64,000 bases of DNA from Lishizhenia tianjinensis (GCF_900116425.1 NZ_FPAS01000001.1:1312085-1376084); one strand, 5' to 3'; positions 54,984 through 62,910 are shown, numbered from the stretch's first letter. Program-made: numbers and translations. The notes: generated by a model from the sequence alone, not told the origin.

Positions 54984-55796
54984 ATGGGTAAAATTATTGC
55001 GATAGCTAATCAAAAGGGAGGAGTAGGAAAAACAACCACTGCAATTAACCTTGCAGGATGTTTAGGAGTGCTGGAATATAAAACATTGATAGTTGACGCC
55101 GACCCACAGGCCAATGCTACTTCTGGATTAGGTTTTGATCCAAAAAACAACAAGAACATATACGATTGTTTGGTCAATGAAACGCATCCAAGAGATGTAA
55201 TCATGCAAACTCAAAATCCAAACTTAGACATCATTGCTTCGCACATCGATTTAGTAGGTGCGGAATTAGAAATGATTAACATGCCCAACAGAGAGCACAT
55301 GATGCGTTTGGCGTTGGACAAAGTTAAAGACGAATACGATTTCATTATTATAGATTGTTCTCCTTCTCTAGGTTTAATTACCTTAAATGCACTTACTGCA
55401 GCTGATTCAGTAATGATTCCTGTACAGTGTGAGTACTTTGCCTTAGAGGGATTAGGTAAATTATTGAACACCATTAAAATTGTACAAGGAAGATTAAATA
55501 CAGACTTAGAAATAGAAGGTATTTTATTAACGATGTACGATACGCGTTTACGTTTAGCCAACCAGGTAGTAGACGAAGTAAAAACGCACTTCCAAGAATT
55601 AGTTTTTGATACTGTAATTCACAGAAATACAAAGTTAGGAGAGGCTCCAAGTTTTGGGGAAACCATAGTAATGCACGACGCAACGAGTAAAGGTTCTATA
55701 AACTATCTTAACTTTGCACGAGAATTATTACAACGTAATAACGCAACGAAAGTAAACGAAGACGATAAAAAAATCACACTTGGAAATGAGCTCTAA
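54984..55796 (+). CDS. parA: Chromosome-partitioning ATPase ParA (Soj)
   Basis: 270 aa. Deviant Walker A ANQKGGVGKTTTAINLA at residue 7, motif A' DADPQANATSGLG, Walker B FIIIDCSPSLGLITLNAL. No N-terminal helix-turn-helix, so it is the chromosomal Soj type. ATP-dependent dimers bind DNA and move ParB-parS complexes. It overlaps parB. A TATCTTTA -7-like box is at 54958-54965, about 19 nt before the ATG. Confidence 0.96.
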   Translation: MGKIIAIANQKGGVGKTTTAINLAGCLGVLEYKTLIVDADPQANATSGLGFDPKNNKNIYDCLVNETHPRDVIMQTQNPNLDIIASHIDLVGAELEMINMPNREHMMRLALDKVKDEYDFIIIDCSPSLGLITLNALTAADSVMIPVQCEYFALEGLGKLLNTIKIVQGRLNTDLEIEGILLTMYDTRLRLANQVVDEVKTHFQELVFDTVIHRNTKLGEAPSFGETIVMHDATSKGSINYLNFARELLQRNNATKVNEDDKKITLGNEL

Positions 55797-56688
55797 AGCA
55801 AATAAAAAACCACCCTTAGGTAAAGGACTAGGGGCCTTGTTGCAAAGTTCAGCAACAGATATAACTTCATCAGACATTTCAGACAAATCGGTTTTAGGTG
55901 CAATTGCTATGCTTCCTATTTCTAGCATAGAAGCCAACCCTTTTAACCCGAGAACCCATTTCGAAGAGGACGCGCTTAATGAATTAAGTAAGTCTATTGG
56001 AGAACATGGAATTATTCAGCCCTTAACGGTTAGAAAATTAGGTAGAGATAAATACCAATTAATTTCTGGAGAGCGTAGATTTAGAGCTTCTCAATTAGCA
56101 GGATTAACAGAAGTCCCTGCTTACATTAGAGTTGCCAACGACCAAACCATGCTTGAAATGGCTTTGGTGGAAAACATTCAACGTGAAGATTTAAATGCCA
56201 TAGAGGTTGCTTTATCTTACCAACGTTTGTTGGATGAATGTGATTTGACCCAAGAACAACTGAGTCAAAAAATTGCAAAAAGCAGATCTTCTATCACCAA
56301 CCATTTGCGTTTACTAAAGCTTCCTGCTTTGGTTCAAAAAGGAGTAAGAGACAACCTTATTTCTATGGGACATGCAAGAGCCTTAGTTTCTGCAGGTGAC
56401 GAAGGAACACAAATCGATTTATTCTACGCAATTATTGAGGAAGGATTATCGGTTAGAGCCTTAGAAAATTTAATCAAAGGAGAAGGTGACGTAGAAAAGG
56501 CAAAGCCAGCAGCTAAAGTAGAAGCTGCACCTATTAGCCAAATCCAAAACGACTTTAGATCTCACTTCGGCGACAAAGTAGCAGCTAAAGTTGAAATCAA
56601 AAAAACACCACAAGGAAGTGGTAAATTGGTGATCAATTTCAATTCTGAAACAGACTTGAATAGAATCATTGAAATCTTAAACAAATAA
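55786..56688 (+). CDS. parB: Chromosome-partitioning protein ParB
   Basis: Start at ATG 55786, overlapping parA by 11 bp; a TTG at 55780 is in frame but unlikely. 300 aa. N-terminal KGLGALLQ segment, CTPase/ParB domain (SIEANPFNPRTHFEEDALNEL, GERRFRASQLAG, VENIQREDLNAIE with the ENIQR box), HTH for parS binding (LTQEQLSQKIAKSRSSITNHLRLLKLP), and a C-terminal dimerisation domain. No parS site was found in the window. Confidence 0.96.
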   Translation: MSSKANKKPPLGKGLGALLQSSATDITSSDISDKSVLGAIAMLPISSIEANPFNPRTHFEEDALNELSKSIGEHGIIQPLTVRKLGRDKYQLISGERRFRASQLAGLTEVPAYIRVANDQTMLEMALVENIQREDLNAIEVALSYQRLLDECDLTQEQLSQKIAKSRSSITNHLRLLKLPALVQKGVRDNLISMGHARALVSAGDEGTQIDLFYAIIEEGLSVRALENLIKGEGDVEKAKPAAKVEAAPISQIQNDFRSHFGDKVAAKVEIKKTPQGSGKLVINFNSETDLNRIIEILNK

Positions 56689-56689
56689 A

Positions 56690-57256
56690 TTGAGAACCCC
56701 TCTTCTCATACTATTTATACTCATTGGAAGTTTAGCATGGTGTCAGAATAACGACACCATAGCTGAGCCTCTACCTACCAAAGACACCATACACTCACCA
56801 AGCAAAGCCATGAAATTAAGCGCTTTTGTTCCTGGTGCAGGTCAATTCTACAATCATTTTGCAAAACCCAAAGGTAAGCGTTATGCCTTCTTAAAGGTTC
56901 CTATAATCTACGCTGGTTTAGGATGGGCTGCTTACTCGGTTTTTTCGAATAGTGTAGAAGTAGATCGTACGCGTTTAGAATACTACCACAGACAAGAAAA
57001 CCCTGGAACTATCAAATTTCCAGAATACACAATTTTTGACCAAACCAACTTAATCAACAGACACAACCTTTCTAAAAAGAACAGAGATTTAAGCATAGCT
57101 GCCTTTGTTTTAATTTGGGGATTAAATGTTTTAGACGCCGGCGTGGAGGCACATTTTGTAAATTTTGACGTGAGTCCTGACCTTTCGTTAAATTTAAGTC
57201 CTACCCTACTCAACAACTCCACTTACGGTGTGAGTTTAGCCTTTAATTTTCGTTAA
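56690..57256 (+). CDS. DUF5683 membrane protein
   Basis: 188 aa, TTG start directly after the parB stop codon. Signal peptide (ending LAWCQN), then AFVPGAGQFYNHFAKPKGKRYAFLKVPIIYAGLGWAAYSVF, which matches DUF5683, a Bacteroidota family between parB and dapB, with two or three membrane segments. Function unknown. Operonic with parAB by spacing (1 bp). Confidence 0.82.
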   Translation: MRTPLLILFILIGSLAWCQNNDTIAEPLPTKDTIHSPSKAMKLSAFVPGAGQFYNHFAKPKGKRYAFLKVPIIYAGLGWAAYSVFSNSVEVDRTRLEYYHRQENPGTIKFPEYTIFDQTNLINRHNLSKKNRDLSIAAFVLIWGLNVLDAGVEAHFVNFDVSPDLSLNLSPTLLNNSTYGVSLAFNFR

Positions 57257-57340
57257 AAAAGAACGTAAGTACCCAGTTTCTCTTATTTTTGCTTTGGAAA
57301 TGAAATTGTTAAATCAGCAATTTTGCAAAGAAGATATTAC

Positions 57341-58060
57341 ATGAAAATAGCATTAGTAGGATACGGAAAAATGGGGAAAGCAATTGAAGAAATTGCTGTT
57401 GAAAGAGGACACGAAATTGTATTGCGATCGACTTCAAAAACTCCAATTACTCCAGATCAATTAAAAAACATTGATGCGGCCATCGAATTCAGTATCCCAG
57501 ACACTGTGTTAAACAATGTAGATCTTTTATTGGATGCAGGCATCCCAACAGTGGTTGGTACAACAGGATGGAATCATGCTTTGGCAGCTGTTAGTCAAAA
57601 AGTAGCCAATAAAAATGGAGCTTTATTACATGCCAGTAACTTCAGTATAGGTGTAAACATCTTTTTTAAGGTCAACCAGTATTTGGCTAAAATCATGAAC
57701 ACTCAAGAGTCTTACGCTTGTGACATGACAGAAATCCACCACATGCAGAAATTAGACGCTCCGAGTGGAACAGCCATTACGCTTGCTGAACAAATCATAG
57801 CCAATCACGATGCCTACAATGCGCATTTCTGTGAGGAAAACAACGAAAAAGCTGTGGAGAACGGCATCAACATTACAGCCTTAAGAGAACCAGAAGTTCC
57901 GGGTACCCACATCATTAATTATACATCAGAAATCGATACGATTACTATAAAACACGAAGCACACAACCGCAAAGGTTTCGCATTAGGAGCTGTGGTTGCT
58001 GCAGAATGGATACACGATAAAAAAGGAGTATTCACCATGCAAGATGTGCTAAATTTCTAA
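57341..58060 (+). CDS. dapB: 4-hydroxy-tetrahydrodipicolinate reductase
   Basis: Start at ATG 57341 (MKIALVGYGKMGKAIEE); an upstream in-frame TTG at 57323 is less likely. 239 aa. NAD(P)-binding GYGKMG, TTGWNHAL, ASNFSIGVNIFF and the catalytic EIHHMQKLDAPSGTAITLAEQI block are present. It makes tetrahydrodipicolinate for lysine and diaminopimelate, hence peptidoglycan. The lepB gene begins 3 bp later. A TATTTTTG -7-like box lies at 57284-57291. Confidence 0.96.
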   Translation: MKIALVGYGKMGKAIEEIAVERGHEIVLRSTSKTPITPDQLKNIDAAIEFSIPDTVLNNVDLLLDAGIPTVVGTTGWNHALAAVSQKVANKNGALLHASNFSIGVNIFFKVNQYLAKIMNTQESYACDMTEIHHMQKLDAPSGTAITLAEQIIANHDAYNAHFCEENNEKAVENGINITALREPEVPGTHIINYTSEIDTITIKHEAHNRKGFALGAVVAAEWIHDKKGVFTMQDVLNF

Positions 58061-58063
58061 ACT

Positions 58064-59959
58064 ATGTCAGCTTTATATTTTTACCTCTTCTTCATCGTCT
58101 ACCCTATCTTGGCTATGTGGCCAAAAATCTTTAAAAAGGCAGGTAGACAAACTTGGGAGGCATTTGTACCGGGTTACAATTATGCCATTGCCAACAAAAT
58201 TTCTGGTCAACCCTGGTGGTGGGCACTTTTCTTAATCATTCCGGGGATACATATTTTTATGTGGATGGTTATCAATGTCTCCTTGATTAGAAAATTCGGA
58301 AAAGTATCGGTTGTAGATACACTTCTTGGAATCTTTTTCCCTTTCGTTCCTATGTACCAGATTGCAGGAGACGAAAATGCAAAAGCAAATTACACTACAG
58401 ATTGGGAGAACGCCAAACAAGTGGCTGAACGTACAGCTGGAGATCACATAGTTCTGTTTTTATCACTTCCAATTTTAGGTCATATTTTAGCCTATACCTT
58501 GGGAGCTGCTCAAAGCAAGAAAAAATCTAAAAAATCAAAAATCAAAGAATGGGGAGACACCGTGCTATTTGCACTAATTGCTGCCTCAGGTATTAGAACC
58601 TACGTTTTTGAACCTTTCCAAATCCCTACGGGATCTATGGAAAAAACTTTATTGGTGGGTGACTTCTTATTCGTTAACAAACTAGCGTACGGACCAAAAG
58701 TACCTGTTACACCGGTAAGTTTCCCATTGGTACATAACTTCATTCCTTATTTAAATATCAAGTCTTACGTGGGAGTTGAAAAACTCGAATATACAAGACT
58801 ACCAGGTTTTACAGATGTTAACAGATATGATGTAGTAGTATTCAACTACCCTTCTGGAGATACTGCAGTTTATGACCCGCGTATGCCTTTTGGTTTAATG
58901 GGACATGATTATCACGGATTAATCATTGGAGAAGCGCAACACCAATTCCAATTGGCCAATCAAAATAACTTCAACAAGGTAAATGAACTGAAGAATAAAT
59001 TAAGAGAACGTATTTATACAGATTCTACGATAACAAATCCAGATTCTCTTTACGATGCGAAGCTCGAAGAAATCAAATCGAAAGATTTCTATGTTGACTG
59101 GAGCACTTTCTTAGATGAATTAGAAAAATGGAAGGCTAAAGCACGTTACGAGTTTGCTGTAAACAAAAGAACCTACAATCAAGGTAGCTACGTTGACCAT
59201 ATGGGAGTGATTCCTCGTCCAGTTGACAAAAGAGAAAACTACATTAAAAGATGTGTAGGAATACCTGGTGATAGCCTGGAAGTGATCGATGCTCAATTGT
59301 ATGTTAATGGTACTCCTGCACCTATATTTGAACATCAAAATTTACGTTATGAAGCGGATCGCAATCAATTGGCTTCTTTGGTTGGTTTAATGAACAGAAT
59401 GGGTCTTGAAGAAAATAGAGATTATAGAGTTTCTTACGACGACCAAACAAAGGCTTTCCTTTTCTTAACCGCTGAAGAGCACAAAGAATTGAGTCAGCAC
59501 ATTACTCTAACACCGAAATTAGATGAAGATGTAGCTTACTACAAAAATTTCGATGACGTTGAAATGAAGATCAACAATTTAAGCTATTACCCAAAACATC
59601 CTGATGTTCACAACACGTCTACAAATTTCCAAAAGTTCTACATTCCTAGAAAAGGAGATAAAATTCAGCTTACACGTAAGAATGTGATTTGGTACAAACG
59701 AGTAATTACAGCGTATGAAGGTCATACCTTTGAAGAAAAGGACGGTCAATACTACATTGACGGTGAATTAGCGAACGATTACACTTTTGAGATGAATTAC
59801 TATTGGATGATGGGAGATAACAGATACAATTCTGCAGACTCAAGAGTTTGGGGATTTGTACCAGAAGACCACATCGTAGGTAAAGCTTCTTTAGTATGGT
59901 TGTCTAAAAATCCAAATGGAGGATTTAGAACAGAAAGATTTTTCACTTGGATTAAATAA
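58064..59959 (+). CDS. lepB: Signal peptidase I, long Bacteroidota form
   Basis: 631 aa, about twice the E. coli enzyme. The first roughly 130 residues are an extra membrane domain (DUF5684-like helices, VPGYNYAIANKISGQPWWW). A transmembrane helix precedes the catalytic region: Ser191 in FQIPTGSMEKTL and Lys395 in YIKRCVGIPGDSLEV. They are about 200 residues apart, compared with 55 in E. coli, because of a helical insert (about 265-375). The conserved MMGDNRYNSADSRVWGFVPEDHIVGKA box is near the C-terminus. It removes Sec signal peptides. Confidence 0.93.
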   Translation: MSALYFYLFFIVYPILAMWPKIFKKAGRQTWEAFVPGYNYAIANKISGQPWWWALFLIIPGIHIFMWMVINVSLIRKFGKVSVVDTLLGIFFPFVPMYQIAGDENAKANYTTDWENAKQVAERTAGDHIVLFLSLPILGHILAYTLGAAQSKKKSKKSKIKEWGDTVLFALIAASGIRTYVFEPFQIPTGSMEKTLLVGDFLFVNKLAYGPKVPVTPVSFPLVHNFIPYLNIKSYVGVEKLEYTRLPGFTDVNRYDVVVFNYPSGDTAVYDPRMPFGLMGHDYHGLIIGEAQHQFQLANQNNFNKVNELKNKLRERIYTDSTITNPDSLYDAKLEEIKSKDFYVDWSTFLDELEKWKAKARYEFAVNKRTYNQGSYVDHMGVIPRPVDKRENYIKRCVGIPGDSLEVIDAQLYVNGTPAPIFEHQNLRYEADRNQLASLVGLMNRMGLEENRDYRVSYDDQTKAFLFLTAEEHKELSQHITLTPKLDEDVAYYKNFDDVEMKINNLSYYPKHPDVHNTSTNFQKFYIPRKGDKIQLTRKNVIWYKRVITAYEGHTFEEKDGQYYIDGELANDYTFEMNYYWMMGDNRYNSADSRVWGFVPEDHIVGKASLVWLSKNPNGGFRTERFFTWIK

Positions 59960-60552
59960 TGTACAGTACCACAGTTTATTTCGGAAACATTGCCTACTGG
60001 AAAGAACAAGCCCAGGTGGGTAAAATCTGTCTCGACTACAAGGACGTCTACAAAAAGCAGAGTTTTAGGAATAGACAAGAAATACTAAGTGCTAACGGTA
60101 AACAGGCACTGAGTATACCGGTTATTCGTCCAAATGGCTCTAACACTCTGAGTAAAGATGTTCGCATTAGTGATGCTGAAAACTGGCAAAAAGACCATTG
60201 GAAAGCCATAGAAAGTGCCTATAAACACGCGCCGTATTTTTGGTACTACGGAGATCAGGTAAAGGATTTAATTTTTCAAGAAGAAAAAAGTTTAGTGGAG
60301 TTCAATAAGAATATTCAACAAGCAATCATTGAGTTTCTTTCTTTAGAATTAGAAATTACGCTTGAAAATGATGCTCCAAACATTGAGAACATGGAAGATC
60401 CTCGGGTCTTTTTAAACGATAAAAAGAATAAAATTAATACCCCACCCTATATTCAGGTATTTTCAGACAAGTTAACTTTTGAGCCCAATCTATCTGTGTT
60501 AGACGCACTTATGAACCTTGGGCCAATGTCACGCATGTTAATTATTTCTTAA
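59959..60552 (+). CDS. WbqC family protein
   Basis: 197 aa. Matches WbqC: FGNIAYWKEQAQ near the start, NGKQALSIPVIRPNG, and WQKDHWKAIESAYKHAPYFWYYGDQV. The ATG overlaps the lepB stop by 1 bp (TAATG), closing the parA-lepB gene block. Members are found in O-antigen clusters and beside lepB in Flavobacteriia; the activity is not established. Confidence 0.88.
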   Translation: MYSTTVYFGNIAYWKEQAQVGKICLDYKDVYKKQSFRNRQEILSANGKQALSIPVIRPNGSNTLSKDVRISDAENWQKDHWKAIESAYKHAPYFWYYGDQVKDLIFQEEKSLVEFNKNIQQAIIEFLSLELEITLENDAPNIENMEDPRVFLNDKKNKINTPPYIQVFSDKLTFEPNLSVLDALMNLGPMSRMLIIS

Positions 60553-60565
60553 AATTGATTTTACA

Positions 60566-60597
60566 TTTGGTCAAATCATAAAAAAGACTTATTTTAG
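60566..60597 (+). promoter_or_regulatory. Promoter of small-RNA copy 1
   Basis: TTTG (60566-60569), 20-nt spacer, then TATTTTAG (60590-60597), one base off TAnnTTTG. It ends 4 nt before the conserved segment, as in the other copies. Confidence 0.55.
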
Positions 60598-60601
60598 TAC
60601 T

Positions 60602-60674
60602 GATTTAGGTGGTTAGGTTAGGTTGATTAGTAAATGAGAAGTGGACGCCCGTCTGCTTCTCATTTGCATTTTTA
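60602..60674 (+). ncRNA. Candidate small RNA, copy 1 of 4
   Basis: The first of four tandem units. A 29-nt 5' segment (60602-60630), predicted unpaired, carries GGTTAGGTTAGGTTGATTAG and is identical in all copies. It is followed by a hairpin from 60630 to 60667: GTAAATGAGAAG pairs with CTTCTCATTTGC, then U-G and G-U pairs, GAC/GTC and a GCCC loop. ATTTTTA follows. No open reading frame of note. I cannot name the family. Identity as RNA rests on the promoter position, the conserved stem and the T-rich tail. Confidence 0.65.
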
Positions 60675-60761
60675 GACCTTTCGTTTTTTCCGTCGAATTA
60701 GCAATCCAAGATTTACTAGAAATAAAATAGAACTAACTCGTCTAAGATTAGATATTTAAAT

Positions 60762-60769
60762 TATCTTTG
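60762..60769 (+). promoter_or_regulatory. -7 box of small-RNA copy 2
   Basis: TATCTTTG, perfect TAnnTTTG, ending 4 nt before the unit. No good TTTG is present at -33 (TCGT there), so this promoter may be weaker. Confidence 0.5.
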
Positions 60770-60773
60770 TAAC

Positions 60774-60846
60774 GATTTAGGTGGTTAGGTTAGGTTGATT
60801 AGAAAATGAGAAGTGGACGCCCGTCTGCTTCTCATTTTCATTTTTA
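60774..60846 (+). ncRNA. Candidate small RNA, copy 2 of 4
   Basis: Same layout as the other copies: the invariant 29-nt 5' segment (60774-60802), then a hairpin (60802-60839) in which GAAAATGAGAAG and CTTCTCATTTTC are perfectly complementary, with U-G, G-U and GAC/GTC continuing to a GCCC loop. ATTTTTA follows. It differs from copy 1 at two positions in the lower stem; one of them turns a U-G pair into A-T. Confidence 0.65.
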
Positions 60847-61014
60847 GGACCTTTCATTTTCTCCTCTCCCCTCTTTAACTAGAAAATTTTGTACAAGCAC
60901 ACGTGATGAAAAAAGCTTCACCCTGTGGCTAATAAATATTATGCACGCTTAAAAAGCATTCATCGACAAAAACTTGTTATTTACATACAGAAAATAGATA
61001 CTCATATAATTTAC

Positions 61015-61045
61015 TTTGTCAAGTTTAAATACTAATGTATCTTTG
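61015..61045 (+). promoter_or_regulatory. Promoter of small-RNA copy 3
   Basis: TTTG (61015-61018), a 19-nt spacer and TATCTTTG (61038-61045), a full match to the Bacteroidota promoter consensus. It ends 4 nt before the unit. Confidence 0.7.
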
Positions 61046-61049
61046 AACT

Positions 61050-61122
61050 GATTTAGGTGGTTAGGTTAGGTTGATTAGAAAAGGAGAAATGGACGCCCGT
61101 CTGTTTCTCCTTTTCATTTTTA
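61050..61122 (+). ncRNA. Candidate small RNA, copy 3 of 4
   Basis: Invariant 29-nt 5' segment (61050-61078) and a hairpin (61078-61115) whose arms GAAAAGGAGAAA and TTTCTCCTTTTC are perfectly complementary despite differing from copies 1-2 at two positions on each side. The apex (GGACGCCCGTC) is unchanged. A T5 run follows (61117-61121). Best-supported promoter of the four. Confidence 0.7.
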
Positions 61123-61295
61123 AGTACTTTCCTTTCGTAAGAAACCACTTTCATGTTATCCTACTATTTCCCGCATATCAAGTAAAGTTTGTCTAAATAA
61201 AATATTTACCACAACTATATTATGCGTACCCAATAATCATTCATCGATAAAAAATGTCCTTTACCCGATGAAAATATGAATCTCGTATAATTTTC

Positions 61296-61327
61296 CTTGT
61301 ACAAGCTTAAAATCTGACGTATCTTTG
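61296..61327 (+). promoter_or_regulatory. Promoter of small-RNA copy 4
   Basis: CTTG (61296-61299), a 20-nt spacer and TATCTTTG (61320-61327), ending 4 nt before the unit. Confidence 0.65.
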
Positions 61328-61331
61328 AACT

Positions 61332-61403
61332 GATTTAGGTGGTTAGGTTAGGTTGATTAGAAAAGGAGAAATGGACGCCCGTCTGTTTCTCCTTTTCATT
61401 TTA
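61332..61403 (+). ncRNA. Candidate small RNA, copy 4 of 4
   Basis: Identical to copy 3 across the 5' segment (61332-61360) and hairpin (61360-61397); the T tract is one base shorter. The unit ends within about 10 bp of the stop codon of the convergent gene at 61412, so its hairpin could also help end that transcript. Confidence 0.65.
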
Positions 61404-61411
61404 AGTCCTTT

Positions 61412-62785
61412 CTAATTCATCACTTGATCTCCATTCAATACTTTGGCCGCTTCAAAATCAAAAATAAGATCCTCTTCATAAAGAAATTTCTTTTGTGTAG
61501 ATTCAAAAGGTCTATACACGTAATAAATTTTATTATCTCTTATTTCTAATTTGTCTACATATCTAAAATGCAATTTCTGACTACGTAAAGCCTCACCTGT
61601 ATTCGGATCTATCCATTTAATGTAGGTATATCCCATTTTTTCATAAACACTATAAATTTGTCCGGTAACATGGTCTTGTAAGAGTAACTTCTCCCAACCT
61701 GTTCTGCGTTCATCTAAATGATAATAGATATTCATACTATCGAGCTTCTCCCCATCATCATTTAATACAAACATATATTCTTTGTAATGGTCAAAAACAA
61801 ACAAACTATCGTTACGCATAAACATGGGAGCATATATCTCTTCGTAATAAATACTTTGTGTAAAATAATTGGCTCCTACCCAGATACGCTTATCAATACC
61901 TGTTTTCGATTCCATTTCCATGGCCCATAATTTAGTTCTTACGTCTACCCATAAATATTCAGAAGTATAAAGATCCATCATCAATTCATCCTCTATGTTT
62001 AGGAGGTGCTTATACGTCGTATCTATCTTGTCTACATACATATAATCCATGGCCGGGAAATCGGGGTTATAATTAGAGAAATACATTTTGGTTTGCAGTG
62101 TATCCACTATGGGCGAGATGTATTTAAAATAGTATGACTTATCAATGGCTCCCAATTTCAAAGCATCATATTCATCCACATAAACAGTATACATGATTTT
62201 TGCACATTGTATATGCACATTACCACGGAAATCTCTGATGAGTTTTTCCGCTTTATTGGGCACCCTAAGCGTACTTAAAATTTCTCCGTTTTCATAAAGC
62301 ATAATCTGACTCCCTTTTTTCAATTTCTTTTCATAGGCCAAAAGAATAATTCTGTTCTTCCCTATTAATTCAAAATCAGCAACGCTCAATTCTTTTGAAC
62401 CAAAAACGGTATCGGGGAGTTTATTCGAAAAAATGGTTACCCCCTCCTGAGAAAGTCCGTCGAACTCACAATCTATGCGCAATAAAAGGGTATCATCGTG
62501 GACCATTTTGAGTGATTTATCAAAACTGGTAAACAATGTATCTTTAAAAATGTAATGCTCTATGCTTAAAGAAATCAAATCCTCTTTTGACTGTATATTA
62601 AAGTAAGCAAATCCCTCGGCGTTAGAACTCGTTTGGATTTTTTCATTTTTCAAACTCAATAGCAGGTTTGCATTTTTCACTTTGCTGTCTGTATCCGTAT
62701 CGTACAACTCAACTTTTAAGGTGATGTTTTGTGCGTAACTCGCGAAAGTCAACAAAAACAAAAAGAAGGGAATAGCGTTTCTCAT
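61412..62785 (-). CDS. Unknown secreted protein (457 aa)
   Basis: 457 aa. Signal peptide (MRNAIPFFLFLLTFASYAQ), an N-terminal Ig-like or carboxypeptidase-regulatory-like beta domain (ITLKVELYDTDTDSKVKNANLLLSL, about 20-110), then about 340 residues of beta-rich sequence with many Tyr/Trp that may form propeller-like repeats. No T9SS tail or lipobox, so periplasmic or released. No family recognised. It is convergent with the small-RNA array and divergent from recQ. Confidence 0.6.
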   Translation of the reverse strand: MRNAIPFFLFLLTFASYAQNITLKVELYDTDTDSKVKNANLLLSLKNEKIQTSSNAEGFAYFNIQSKEDLISLSIEHYIFKDTLFTSFDKSLKMVHDDTLLLRIDCEFDGLSQEGVTIFSNKLPDTVFGSKELSVADFELIGKNRIILLAYEKKLKKGSQIMLYENGEILSTLRVPNKAEKLIRDFRGNVHIQCAKIMYTVYVDEYDALKLGAIDKSYYFKYISPIVDTLQTKMYFSNYNPDFPAMDYMYVDKIDTTYKHLLNIEDELMMDLYTSEYLWVDVRTKLWAMEMESKTGIDKRIWVGANYFTQSIYYEEIYAPMFMRNDSLFVFDHYKEYMFVLNDDGEKLDSMNIYYHLDERRTGWEKLLLQDHVTGQIYSVYEKMGYTYIKWIDPNTGEALRSQKLHFRYVDKLEIRDNKIYYVYRPFESTQKKFLYEEDLIFDFEAAKVLNGDQVMN

Positions 62786-62829
62786 GGTTAATTTGTTTGA
62801 AGTTTCTATTTTAAGAATGCCTAGAAATG

Positions 62830-62849
62830 CTAGATTCCATAAAATCTAG
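62830..62849. promoter_or_regulatory. 20-bp dyad between the divergent genes at 62785 and 62911
   Basis: CTAGATT (62830-62836) and AATCTAG (62843-62849) form a perfect inverted repeat with a 6-bp centre. Its place in a divergent promoter region fits an operator; no binding protein can be named. Confidence 0.35.
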
Positions 62850-62890
62850 ACAAAGATTCTAAAAATTAATTAGTCAATCGCATATATTCA

Positions 62891-62898
62891 TAAATTTG
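62891..62898 (+). promoter_or_regulatory. -7 box TAAATTTG of recQ
   Basis: Perfect TAnnTTTG, 12 bases before ATG 62911; predicted leader about 8 nt. No clear -33 element. Confidence 0.4.
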
Positions 62899-62910
62899 AG
62901 CGATACAAGG

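Larger units (their letters stand above)
60602..61403 (+). repeat. Tandem array of four small-RNA-like units
   Basis: The 859-bp gap between the WbqC gene and the next gene is filled by four direct repeats starting at 60602, 60774, 61050 and 61332 (periods 172, 276 and 282 bp). The 29-nt 5' block and the hairpin apex are identical in all. The last two spacers are recognisably related to each other but diverged, whereas the units are nearly identical. That means selection acts on the units, not on the spacers. Confidence 0.85.

Noticed and set aside
60610-60625. Telomere-like TTAGG repeat
   Set aside because: Only two to three TTAGG-like steps in each unit, identical in four copies within a fixed context; far too short for a telomeric or satellite function.
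60896-60912. parS-like site around CACGTG (ACACGTGAT)
   Set aside because: Only the central CACGTG agrees with the parS consensus; the flanks are not palindromic. No other candidate near parAB.
60602-61403. CRISPR array
   Set aside because: Four repeats of about 73 nt with spacers of 99, 203 and 209 nt, two of the spacers related to each other, plus promoters in front of each repeat. This does not fit CRISPR repeat or spacer sizes, and no cas genes are nearby.
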